Shown here: piece by piece, positions 50,877 through 62,184 of the stretch | How positions within the stretch are numbered: position 1 is the stretch's first letter | Layout: the number at the start of each line of letters is the position of its first letter | Notes under the pieces: generated by a model | Databases searched by the model: none | What the model was told of the DNA's origin: nothing | What the model saw: only the letters and a program-made list of their open reading frames with translations | Assembly: GCA_010405405.1 (NCBI GenBank) | Contig: MU004235.1 | Coordinates: 1,440,538-1,504,537, forward strand | Direction: 5' to 3' | Length of the DNA stretch: 64,000 bases | DNA from: Microthyrium microscopicum | Lineage: Eukaryota > Ascomycota > Dothideomycetes > Microthyriales > Microthyriaceae | Made by a program: the position numbers and the translations under genes

Positions 50877-53798
50877 ATGGCCCAACAAGCCAATCCTCAC
50901 ACCCTCTCCGTCCCGCCCGCCGGACCATCTATCCACCGTGTCTCCACCGATGACGATGATAGCGACATTGACGGTGCCTCACACGGTTCCTCCAACAGAG
51001 AGCATCGCCGCCTCATAAGAAACACTAGCGGTCCAAACTCGCGGACTCAGACCACAAAGCCTCGAGGAGGAGCAGATCAACCATCAAAGAAAAGCAGATA
51101 CCCAGCCTGGTGGCCACGGTGGTTACGACTTAGCAAGTTCGTCTGCTACCTCTTCGCGCTGTTCGTCGGCTGCGTGGTACTGCTGATTGGACTGAATCTA
51201 TTCTTTTTCTGGCGCGCACCACCGGATGGTCAGAGTCCGGCGTTTTATCCTTCGCCGAAAGGTGGCTCTGCGAGAGAATGGGCGGATAGCTATGCAAAAG
51301 CTGCAAAGATGGTGCGGCAGATGACGCTTCCGGAGAAGGTCAACGTGACGACGGGAATTGGCTGGATGATGGGAATGTGTGTGGGCAATACTGGGCCGGT
51401 GGAACGGTTAGGATTTCCGAGCTTATGTTTGCAAGATGGTCCGCTGGGTATTCGATTTGCAGACAACATTACGGCATTTCCGGCTGGGATTACTGTTGGC
51501 GCGACGTGGAATCGCGAGCTGATGTATGAGCGTGGAAAGGCACATGGACTGGAAGCCAAGTTGAAGGGCGTGAATGTTCTTCTGGGACCATGCATGGGCC
51601 CTGTCGGAAGGTCACCGCTGGGCGGCAGGAATTGGGAAGGTTTTGGCTCAGATCCAGTGCTGCAAGGCATAGCTTCGGCAGAAACGATCAAGGGGATTCA
51701 ATCACAAGGTGTCATTGCAACGGCGAAGCATTGGGTGGGCAACGAGCAGGAGCATTTTCGGCAGTCGAATGAGTGGTTGACGCCAAATGCGATTTCATCC
51801 AATATCGACGATCGAACTCTGCACGAACTTTATGCGTGGCCTTTTCAGGACAGTGTAAAAGCTGGAGTGGGATCCGTCATGTGCTCATACAATCAAGTCA
51901 ACAATTCCTACGCTTGTCAAAACAGCAAACTGATGAACGGAGTGCTTAAAGACGAGTTCGGATTCCAAGGATTCATCCAGTCTGACTGGCTTGCTCAAAG
52001 AAGTGGTGTTTCAAGCACTCTAGCCGGACTTGATGTCACTATGCCTGGAGATGGTCTATGGTGGGCAGATGGAAAAACTCTCTGGGGGCCTTCCTTAACC
52101 ACTTCTATTCTTAACGGATCCGTACCAATGGACCGACTTGATGATATGGCTACGCGTGTCGTCGCTGCTTGGTATCAAATGGGTCAAGACACTGACCCCA
52201 AGCTGAAAGATGGACCCAATTTTTCATCTTGGACAAATCAAACCATTGGGCTTATTCATGCTGGTAGCGATGATCAGACCAAAGGCGTTGTCAATAAGTT
52301 TGTCAATGTCCAAGGAGAGGGCGTGACTTTCCACTCTACAGTCGCAAGGAATGTGGCAATTGAAGGCATTGTCTTGTTGAAAAATACAGACAACTTTCTA
52401 CCATTAAATCGCAATGGAACTTCCCAGGCCTCGACTACCAATACCACGGCTTCAGGAATCAATGTTGGTATCTTTGGCTCTGACGCTTTTCCTGATCCCA
52501 ATGGACCGAACTCGTGCACGGATCGCGCCTGTATGGACTGGACGATCGGCTCCGGTTGGGGCAGTGGTGCTGTAGAATTCCCATTTTTGGTCTCGCCATA
52601 TGAAGCTCTCCAGCGCTTCTTCAACAATCACTCGACTGTAGAACTATCGACGTTCAAAAGCAACAAGCTCACAGTCGCTGATCTTAAAGACACTGCTGAA
52701 CAGCAGCTATGCCTAGTTTTTGTCATGGCTGACGGAGGCGAAGGCTATCTCGCCGTTGGCGACGTTAAAGCAGACCGAAATGACCTCTTCGTCCAAAAGG
52801 ATGGAGTAGCTCTTCTTGAAAACGTCACAGATAAGTGTGGTGGAGACGTGGTCGTCGTAATCCACGCTGTAGGCCCCGTTTCAATCGAAAGCTTCATCGA
52901 CAAGCCCAAAGTAAAAGCCGTCCTCCTCGCAAATCTCCCAGGCGAAGAATCCGGTAACGCCCTCGCAGACATTCTAGGCGGCACCGAAAACCCCAGCGGC
53001 CGCCTACCATACACCATGGGCAAGTCCCTCGACGACTACGGCCCAGCGGCCAACATCATCCGAATGGTTACGCCCAAACAGCCCATCCCGCAACAAGACT
53101 TTACAGAAGGTCTGCTCATAGACTACCGCCATTTCGACCACTACAACATCACACCACGCTACGAATTCGGCTACGGTCTATCATACACCACCTTCGCCCT
53201 ATCAAACCTAACAATCCACAACTACAAGCTCAAATCCGCTCTCCCAGACCCTCGACCAAACTCCACCGCCAACCCACCAACCTACGACACCAAAATCCCA
53301 TCCATCGACTCCGCCATTTTCCCCTTGACAATCCGCCAACTCAAAAAGTACATCTATCCCTACATCACCGCCTCTGACGCCCGCAAGATCAAACACATCA
53401 CCGTCCGCCAACCACCCGCCACGCCCCTCTCACCAGCCGGCGGCGCACCAGGCGGCAATCCATCCCTCTACGACATCTTCGTCAACGTGACCGCCACAGT
53501 CACCAACACCGGCACCCGCGACGGCAAAGCCGTAGTCCAACTATACATCTCATTACCAACCAATTTCACCGACCCAGAAACCCATGAAACACCCATGTTT
53601 CCAGTCCGCGTGCTCCGAAACTTTACAAAAGTGGCTTTGAAAAAGGGCGAGAACACCACAGTAGACATGGCGTTAACGAGGCGCGATCTGAGCTATTGGA
53701 GTGCAGTGCGCGGGAACTGGGTGATGCCGACAGTGGGTGATATTGGGATTGCAGTTGGGTTTTCGAGTCGGGATTTGCCGCTCAAGGGCGTGTATTAA
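50877..53798 (+). CDS. membrane-anchored GH3 beta-glucosidase
   Basis: Intronless, 973 residues. A hydrophilic N-terminal cytoplasmic region (HRVSTDDDDSDIDGASHGSS) is followed by one membrane span (FVCYLFALFVGCVVLLIGLN, from about residue 88) with no cleavable signal peptide, so the enzyme should be a type II membrane protein with the catalytic part outside. The GH3 N-domain has RLGFPSLCLQDGPLGIRFAD, AKHWVGNEQE and the nucleophile Asp370 in FIQSDWLAQRSGV; the C-domain and a fibronectin-III-like domain (TVTNTGTRDGKAVVQLYIS, RVLRNFTKVALKKGE) follow. Many N-glycosylation sites. It belongs with the membrane type often called bglE-like rather than secreted cellulolytic forms. Confidence 0.95.
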   Translation: MAQQANPHTLSVPPAGPSIHRVSTDDDDSDIDGASHGSSNREHRRLIRNTSGPNSRTQTTKPRGGADQPSKKSRYPAWWPRWLRLSKFVCYLFALFVGCVVLLIGLNLFFFWRAPPDGQSPAFYPSPKGGSAREWADSYAKAAKMVRQMTLPEKVNVTTGIGWMMGMCVGNTGPVERLGFPSLCLQDGPLGIRFADNITAFPAGITVGATWNRELMYERGKAHGLEAKLKGVNVLLGPCMGPVGRSPLGGRNWEGFGSDPVLQGIASAETIKGIQSQGVIATAKHWVGNEQEHFRQSNEWLTPNAISSNIDDRTLHELYAWPFQDSVKAGVGSVMCSYNQVNNSYACQNSKLMNGVLKDEFGFQGFIQSDWLAQRSGVSSTLAGLDVTMPGDGLWWADGKTLWGPSLTTSILNGSVPMDRLDDMATRVVAAWYQMGQDTDPKLKDGPNFSSWTNQTIGLIHAGSDDQTKGVVNKFVNVQGEGVTFHSTVARNVAIEGIVLLKNTDNFLPLNRNGTSQASTTNTTASGINVGIFGSDAFPDPNGPNSCTDRACMDWTIGSGWGSGAVEFPFLVSPYEALQRFFNNHSTVELSTFKSNKLTVADLKDTAEQQLCLVFVMADGGEGYLAVGDVKADRNDLFVQKDGVALLENVTDKCGGDVVVVIHAVGPVSIESFIDKPKVKAVLLANLPGEESGNALADILGGTENPSGRLPYTMGKSLDDYGPAANIIRMVTPKQPIPQQDFTEGLLIDYRHFDHYNITPRYEFGYGLSYTTFALSNLTIHNYKLKSALPDPRPNSTANPPTYDTKIPSIDSAIFPLTIRQLKKYIYPYITASDARKIKHITVRQPPATPLSPAGGAPGGNPSLYDIFVNVTATVTNTGTRDGKAVVQLYISLPTNFTDPETHETPMFPVRVLRNFTKVALKKGENTTVDMALTRRDLSYWSAVRGNWVMPTVGDIGIAVGFSSRDLPLKGVY

Positions 53799-54398
53799 AG
53801 CGTTTTTTCTTGTATTGTTTAGCGGTATTGGCTATGATAGTGCCTGTTGAGAGACGGTGTAGTGTTTTGTATTATAGAATAAGAAAGGAACCTTGAATTT
53901 CTTATTTCATTGAGTTCGGGCTGAGGATTTGACTTGGTAGTAATCTTACTATGGCTAGATCTAGTACTTGGAGTGTCTTACACCATTTCATATAAATCAT
54001 TCATCGTGGTATACATATCATAGCTACTCTAGTCCTATCTGTTAGTGCCAGATATCATCACTATACCACTATCTGATTCATCTCCTCGCCACACAGTCAC
54101 GAACAGCACAAAATCAATCAATGAAATCAGTTATTGCATATCAGTACAACAATACAAATGAACATCGCCATAACCGTTGGTAAGTCTGTCTATCAAGCAG
54201 CAACTCGTAACGACCCAGAACCAATGCAAGTTCGCAATAAAGCACATCCTTTCCCGAATGCTAAAACTTTTGCCCCTAACGCCCTATATGTGTGCCCGAA
54301 GAAAAGAAAAACATGATATGTTACAAGATTTGATAATTCTCCTCTTCGACACGTGGAAAAACGCACAAACACTCGAGCTTCCCATGATAATGCCATGC
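53799..54398. other. convergent 3' region
   Basis: Between the ends of the glucosidase and INO80 genes; AT-rich, no supported feature. Confidence 0.6.
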
Positions 54399-57300
54399 TT
54401 AGACTTCACCATCAACAATGGCCAACCGCTCCTTCATAGTCTTAGCCTTTTTACTAATTCGCTTTTTCTTGCCGGGAGGTGCAGCAGCTTCAATCGGTGT
54501 GGCAGCACCACTAGGTTTGGCACTATCCTCAAAGTGGCCCTCGCCTATCATACTCATTAGCATGCTTGCAGTTGTAGGGGACAAAGACGGTGACTTACCT
54601 TCGTGATACATATCCTCCAGCGTACCAGCAACACCACGCTTCCGCTTCTTGGCTCCAGCTTTCTCCTTCTTGTCTTCGCCGCGGGCAAGAGCTTCTGCTT
54701 CAAGACGTTCGATTTCTTCAGCTTGATCATCATCGGCAAGCCATAATGCGATGTCCTTGGTACGATTTTCGCGACTCCGAGTGTTGAAATCGATACCAGA
54801 CCCGGCGCTCGATTGACCAGAGATGACAACACGCTGAACTTCTTCCTTCTGCAGCGCACGCTTACGGATACGTTCTTCGATTGTGCCGCGCGTAATGAGA
54901 CGGTAGACAGTGACTTGGCGAGTTTGACCAAGACGATGAGCGCGATCCATGGCTTGGCTATCAATGGTAGGATTCCAATCGGAGTCGTAAAAAATAACAG
55001 TGTCAGCGGACGTCAAGTTGATACCTAGACCACCAGCGCGAGTGGATAGCAGGAAGACAAAGATGTCGGGGTTGGACTGGAAGTCTGCGACGGTGTCACG
55101 ACGGTCTTCGAGTTTTGTAGAACCATCGAGGCGGCAGTATTTGTAATTGCGGTAGGTTAGGTACTCTTCCATCAAGTCGATCATGCGGGTCATTTGGAAG
55201 TATAGCAGTACGCGATGACCGCCGGCCTTGAGTTCCTTCAGGAGAGTATCGAGACGGGCTAATTTACCGCAGTCGGAGACGAAGCGGGTCATGCTAGGTA
55301 CGGTGATCTTGGTGTATCGAGCGAGGCGCTGATCGGCTTCTGGAAGCATGTCCACAGCAGCTGGAATGAGGTCGGGATCGAGTTTTTGTTCGACAATGGC
55401 ATCTTCGAATTGCTGTGTGACACCGAACAATGCTGTCTGCATTGGGATGTTGAATAAGCAATCTTGAGTCTCGATGATCGCACCTTGCGAGGAGCAGTCA
55501 AGATGGATTGGTGGAGCAGATGCTTGTGGTCGAGCGGCAGGCTCAAGGTATCCGAGTCCAGATGCTTCGTAGACAGATGTACGCATATCCAGAAGAGCCT
55601 CCAGTTTGCCATTCTTGCCAGCAGCCTTCTCAGAAAGAGAGTTCATGTCTTTTATGTTGAACAATGCATGTACAGGCGTGAACTTATTGTCGTCTTGGCC
55701 ATCGTAGAATGCCCCTATGCGACCAAGATTCCGTGACTTGGACCGAAGATCAACGGCACGCTGAAAGACGTCTTTACCGTAGATGCTGGAAACTTCGCTG
55801 GCCGAAGCATCACAAAATCGCAGCCAAGAAAAGATGCCATCCTCTTTAGCAGATTTGTGAATATATTCAGGACTGAAGATGTTCATCATATGATGAAGCG
55901 TCTTATTCCGCCAACCTGCTTTTTCGTTGTCTGGGCCAGGAATGTCAAGTCGGCCGCCATCTCGATATACGAGGCGAGGAACCGTATACTCGATCTTGTT
56001 TCGCACACTGTACGCGACGTTGACGTTATTTCCTTCGCGCACAAAAGATGCAGTCTCGGCCCAGTAGCTGAAGGAGAACGGCGACGCAGTATCAGCACGC
56101 TCAAAAAGATCTGGATGATTGCAGACTTTTCGGAACTGCATGACCAAGTTCATGAGTGTTGCAGTATCTTGATCGTCTCCAAGCTGTGCCTTTTCAATGA
56201 GATCCATCAAGCTGATACGATTACGCAAGCTGGTGTAGTATGCGCGTTGACGATATGTGAGGTTGCAGAAGACATCCATTTCAATCTTGTCTCCGAGTTC
56301 TTTCTGAACATGCTTCTTGACACGACGCAACATGAACGGCTTGAGAATCATGTGCAGTCGCTTCAGCTGATCTTCATTGAGCTTCGTGTTGCTCTGCGCG
56401 TGGCTTTCAATGTCTTTGGAGAACCATTCGCTGAACTCGTCGTGAGAATCGAAAAGTGTCGGCATAATAAAATGTAGCAAAGCCCAAAGCTCCTGCATGT
56501 TGTTCTGGATTGGTGTACCAGTAAGCAATAGTCGATTACGGCAGTGAAACTGAAGAAGACTTTTCCATCGAGAGCTCTGAGAAGACTTGATAGCTTGAGC
56601 CTCGTCAAGAATCATATATTGCCAAGTCATGCGCTGGAAGTATTGAGCATCTTGAACAACGATTTGATAGGAAGTAACCAGCACGTGGAAATTAGCTTCG
56701 CGTTGATAGGTGATGTGTTTGCGATCCCAGAACTTTCGAAGAACTTTGCGATCCTTTGCAGTTCCCCAGTATGGTAGGACTTTGAATTCAGGAACGAATT
56801 TTGCAATCTCCTGTTGCCAATTGTGAAGAGTTGATGCTGGCGCGACGACCAAGAATGGACCCCAAATGTTGTGCTGTTCGGCCAAATGTGCCATAACAGA
56901 GATAGACTGTACAGTCTTTCCAAGACCCATTTCGTCTGCCAGAATACCGTTGATGCCTTGCTCGTAAAGATTGACAAGCCAGTTGAGACCCTTGAGCTGG
57001 TATTCTTTCAGAGAACAAGACAAAAGCTTTGGTTGAGCAATATCCATGCTTTGCAAACTCGTGGGATTCTGAAAGTTCATCTCGCCATCATCGTCGTCTT
57101 CATCCATGGCAGCTCGATCAAATTCCTTGGCTCGGTCCTTTGCTTCTTGGATGGCATTTTGAGCATTTGCCATGGCAGCATCACGTAGTGCGGTTTCGTC
57201 TTCATCATCAAAATCGAGATCTTCAAAGTTGGTGACTTTCTTCCCAACCTTGGACGGTTCCTCCGGCATGTTGTCATTCTCCGGTTCAGGGATGGTTGTG

Positions 57301-59652
57301 TCCTTGGCAGCAACATCATCGGTAGATCTCTCGAGTTCTTGCGTTTTGACCTTCTTGCCAATGAAATGGGAGTACAACTCGGTTTGAGAGATCAAGAAAT
57401 TGAGCTTGCGGCGTTGACGAGCAGCTTCACGTTCAGCTTCTTCCTTCTTGGCATTCTCAAGTTCCTGTCGTTCTGCCATCTTGCGCTGATCGCGTTCATC
57501 ACGTTCATTGCGTCGCCAGAACGTAGCCATCTCTCGCATACTTCGCTTCGCCCGCGCTTGCACATCTTTTGTGCTCTTGTTGGTACGAAGTTGGAATCGA
57601 CGAGCTTCTTTACCAGCGAGTTGAGCAGTCTTGCGCAAATTGGAAGCTTTGGTGCCAATGGAGTCGTTTCGAATACGGACAACCTTGGCAATATCGCGCT
57701 TTGATATGTCTTTCCAGATTGAGTCGAAGAACTGATTATAAACCTTGGAGGTATACGGCTCTTTGCGAGGCACAGCCGGAGGAGCTGGAGTATCAGGTTC
57801 AGAGTCGAGCTCATTAACCGAGTCTCCATCACGTCCAGGCTTGACCTTTTCCAGCTTCTCCAGACGCGCTGCCTTCTTGGGAGCGATGGCTGGAAGAGTT
57901 TCGCCGCGGTCAATAGCCGCTTGAGCCGCTGCCGCTGCGTCTTTCTCTGCCTGCTTTTGCTCTTTGCTCTTGCGTGGGCGCGTAGTCATTCTACCGCCAC
58001 GGCCACGGCGTGAGTCTTTTTGATCTTCACTAGCTTGGAAAGAGCCCATGATTCCACCCTCCATGTTTGGTCCTTGAGGTGTGACATCCCGAAGTTCCTT
58101 GCTAACAGCAACACCGGAGAGTAATTGAGTTGTGTGGCGAATCTTCTTCTCATGCTTGTTAGCATCGCGGAGAAACTTTTCTTTGTCATCACTATTCTCG
58201 GCTTGGTTAGCACGTTCCAAGGCTTCTTCTCGCTTCTGGGATTCTTGCTGGAGAGCTTTCTCGCGACGTCGCTTGCGTTGCATGTCCTTCTTGCGTTCTT
58301 TTTCTTCCTTGACTTCTTGTGCCTGGACTTCTTTCCATGCAACATGTTCATTTACTCGGAAGTATTCCTCTTCACCACGCTTGGCACATGCTTCGAATAT
58401 CGCAAGAAATCGATGTGAGGTGTAAACGCGTCGACGCTATACTAGTCAGCTTGATCAATGTCATTAAGGGCGTCGCATACCTTTCGATGTTGCTCCTCCT
58501 TTTCTGTCAACTCAGACGCGCGTCGTTTGCCTAGACCTTTGAAATCATCCTTCCAAGTGTCAAGCTCGACTGGGCTTACACCATCGTCGGAATCATCCAG
58601 AGATCTTAGGGCTAATGCCATGTCTTGAGGATCCGGACGATGTTTAGATGAAGTTGTACCATTCGTGGCACCATTCATGTGAACATCAGAATGACCATTA
58701 GCCATTTGCTTCCCTTGTGATTTCGATGGAAAATCTGGTGTGACAGGGCCAGGGGCAATGGCTTGCGAAGATGTAGAGATGGGATCGAGTTTGATGGGAT
58801 GGTGGGATGGTTTTGATGATGACCGACGACGTTCTGCTGACGGAGGCTTGCCATAGGATGGCGAAGGCTCTTCATTATTTCCTGAAATGATGCTTGATAG
58901 GGCCATCGGATCTGCTCGCCGTGGAGGAGTCTTGATGGAATTCAAATTAGTTGATGAAATATTGTAGTTGGGGATTTATTTATGCTTACCTCTTTGGCGG
59001 GTGGCCGAGTGGGTGATGAATAGGCGGGGTTGGAGTACATTGCAGATGGCGGTGGATGAATGGGAGATGGTCGATGGTAGTTTGCCGCGTTGGGAGATTG
59101 GGAAGGTCTTGAGGTTTCGAAGCTCACTGGGGGCCGTGCATCGCCATAACCAACAGGGTCTCGTCGCTGACGTGGGTGGTTAGTAGCAAATCGGGCAAAA
59201 AGGAGTATATAGTGAATTTATTTGTCGGTAATCACTGGAGACAAACTTACCTCTATCGCGGTTGGATCGTATCTGGTGGTGCCTCGAGGCGTTATAGAGC
59301 TATCCCCGAAATCTTGTGTAGGATCATAGTATTTGGAGGGCGTTTCTCGCTGAATGACGGAAGTCAAGGGAGGAAGTCCGTTTGGTGGTGATGCCGGACT
59401 AGGGTGCGAAGGGTTGAAGGAAGGTTGAAGGGTTGGAGGTGGATGGTAATTGTTAAAGCCTTGTTGAGTGGGCGATGGAAGGGAGGCATGGTTCGCACTG
59501 GCGGCAGCATTTGCCAAATGGGTTAAAGCTACAGCGGCATTGTCTCCTGAAGCTGGGTTTGTGGTGTCTAGTCCACTTCGCGACAATCTGCGAGTACCAT
59601 TCCCATCATCCGACTGACGAGGAGAATTTTGTAGCCCCGAGCCGCGATACAT
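54399..59652 (-). CDS. INO80: chromatin-remodelling ATPase INO80
   Basis: Catalytic subunit of the INO80 nucleosome remodeller. Exons: 59652-59251, 59166-58990, 58930-58481, 58436-54599, 54544-54399; 1670 residues. The first 350 residues are Ser/Pro-rich and disordered. Then a charged coiled region ([20 protein letters not shown]), the DBINO/HSA region ([20 protein letters not shown]), the SNF2 ATPase ([28 protein letters not shown] Walker A, DEAQ box in [12 protein letters not shown]), a long insertion characteristic of INO80, and the helicase C lobe ([34 protein letters not shown]). The last intron (54598-54545) is 54 nt, in frame and free of stops, so reading through adds 18 residues; its GTAAGT, GCTAATG and ATAG signals make splicing more likely. 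Confidence 0.95.
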
Positions 59653-62184
59653 GTTTCTGGTGGTTTCTTCCCCAATGCACCTGAGACACGACTACAACGG
59701 GGTATTTACCGTGAATCAGGAATCGTGCGCGAGGAACCCATAGGCAATGTAGAGGTGAATGAATTGAAGATATGAAAGCCTAGATGGCAATGGGTTGAAG
59801 CCTGGTGGTGTCCACTGGTTTCGCGTTTGCGATCCAAGCCAATGAGCTACAGCAATGATGGTGTCGCAAGCGGCGCGCACACGTCTCGATGTATGATAGG
59901 GATTATGTAGGGCGACGATAGAGCAATTCAGACTGATGGGAAGACAGTGTGCGGTTTGTCAAGGGTAAATGAGACGCGTTTTCGGACCAGGCAGGCGGAA
60001 ATGTAGGGTAGTATGTGGTGATGCAGTTGAGATGGACGGTTTGGTGTTGAGAGACAAAGTGTAAATCAATGGGGAAAATGGGTGGTTGAGATGGGAAGAG
60101 ATGAGGGTGATGCGGGAGATGAAAAGACGAGATGGATGATGGGATGAAAGAAGGCAAAGATCAAAGGAGAGATTGAGGAGATTCAGGGAATTATTAGGAA
60201 GGGGACTGGACTTAGTTGGAAGCGGCGACGCAGAAGTGGCAGACACGCAGCTGCCAAAGTTAGGCGTAGGTACTGTAGCATAGCGTATCGGCGTGGAAGG
60301 GGAAGCAGCGACTGAGAAGCGTTGACCCTTGCTCCTTCCTTCTCAACTTCTCCACACTTTTCTCACCACCATAGCCATCATCATCTATTTTATTTTATTT
60401 TGCCTTTTATCCTTCGTTTTGTTGATTTTTGCCTTTTTATTCCATCTCAATACCTCAAGTAAATGTTGCTGGATTTCTTTTGGGCCAGATGGGACAGATT
60501 TGGCGTTCCGGAGGTAGTCAACTCGCATCATCAGTCCTGAGTCGGCCGACCCTATCATCTCCTTCTCTGACTTGTTCAGTCTGCACCCAAAAAGACAAAT
60601 TCAAAACTCCCCAAATTGACCCCTGCTTAACCATTCGTACTTAGGGTTAGGTCTACTACTCTCCACTCGCTTTGGCTTCATCTTTTCCCAATCTGTCCTT
60701 TTCCATCCCTCAAATCCTGCCGGGCTTGAACCTTTGCCACTCATCATCCGCCATCAATCTTCCTTTACGTTCCTAGAATTGTCGTCTTCATTTGATCCTC
60801 ACTGCTTTACCAGTAACGCCACCATTTGAAGTCCTACACAAACAACAAGCTCAGCATTAGGAATTTACCTAGACATGATCACTGATTTCAAATTTGTCTT
60901 TAATGCCAAACATTCCTTCTGATGCTCAATCCTCCCATTACTTAATTATTCCCATCAAGATCGTTTAGTTGGCTTTTCTACAAGATTGGTTGTGGGGGAC
61001 AGATTAAGCTGGCAAGCTCGTAAGCAAAGAATCAAAATGCGTGGCTTCATCTCCCTTTCACGGCGATCGTGCTCAGACCACACTCTGAGATATCCGATTC
61101 TACTGTATCTCTCAATCCCAGTCAGTGCACATTTATATTGACCTATAAACATTGACTAGATAGTCTATTATCTTCACCATTTCCTGGTCCAAATTTCATT
61201 GCGTTACTACTTTAGAAGAGATCTGCATAAATCCAACTTCATTGATGGCAAGCTACAAGGCTGAAATATGTAGAATTGACCAATCACATTGTATATAAGT
61301 CCATACACTTATGCCACATTATCTAGGTTCATAACATTCATAATGGAATGATATTCCATTTGCTCAAATAAGTCCGGAAGAAAGCTCTCAGGTACAATTG
61401 TTTTGTTGCTATCACTTTTCCAGGAATTGTCTCATGAAACAGTCAATATCATGCTCAGCCTGGTAGAAAGCTTTGCTCGCTCCAGGAGGCTGAGCAACAC
61501 CTCAAAAACTTGAGCCACTTTCTTCGCTCAAAGAAATCTCAACACTTTCACTAGTGAACCAATCATGCCTGCGTCCAGGTAGAATATTGGAAGCCACTTC
61601 CTCCGATATGCATGTTGGGGTCCGAAAAGCTGTGGCTGAAGACTGCGGATTTCCATGTAGCTAACCCAGCCGTAGCAGTTTCCCGTCCAGGATATAATAG
61701 GCAACCAAGATGACCGGTCAACTACCATCAACCAGCCAAATACCGTCATATTTTGTTTAAGGTAGCCAAGTCCCCTCATACCCTCCAAACTAGCAAGTCT
61801 GAGCAACAGTCGGTCTTGCCTTCAGTTTGTATTCCTAAAAGGTACTTCCTTTGGCAATCACCACCTATCACTGAAACTGGTGAACCACCTCTTGCTCTCA
61901 ACCTCTGTGACATTTGATCAGCCTAATCCATTTACAGCCTTCTCGGCCATCACCACCGCATAAAACCCTCCGCATCTCTCAGTCCCGCGTCTTCTACACT
62001 TCTTCCACCACCTTGTTACCTTTGCACGAAACTGCAGCGTGTCGTTAACCACCGCCAGTCTTTGCTATTACATATCATTGCATCGCATTACAACACATCA
62101 TAAGCTCGCAACGCTCATCCACGCGCATCGCATTATCCCAACGCAAGTGTTGTCTACAGTACTAGACCACGAGGATCAGGCAAT
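59653..62184. other. divergent intergenic region, no supported gene
   Basis: 2.5 kb. The left 650 bp are purine-rich on the plus strand, so pyrimidine-rich on the INO80 strand, and fit a long INO80 leader. TTAGGGTTAGG at 60641-60651 is a short telomere-like string. The last 150 bp before 62185 have CA/CT-rich leader character with repeated CGCATCGCATTA-like strings (62082, 62126). No coding frame supported. Confidence 0.5.

Noticed and set aside
60641-60651. TTAGGGTTAGG telomere-like string
   Set aside because: Less than two repeat units; expected occasionally by chance and not near a chromosome end by gene content.
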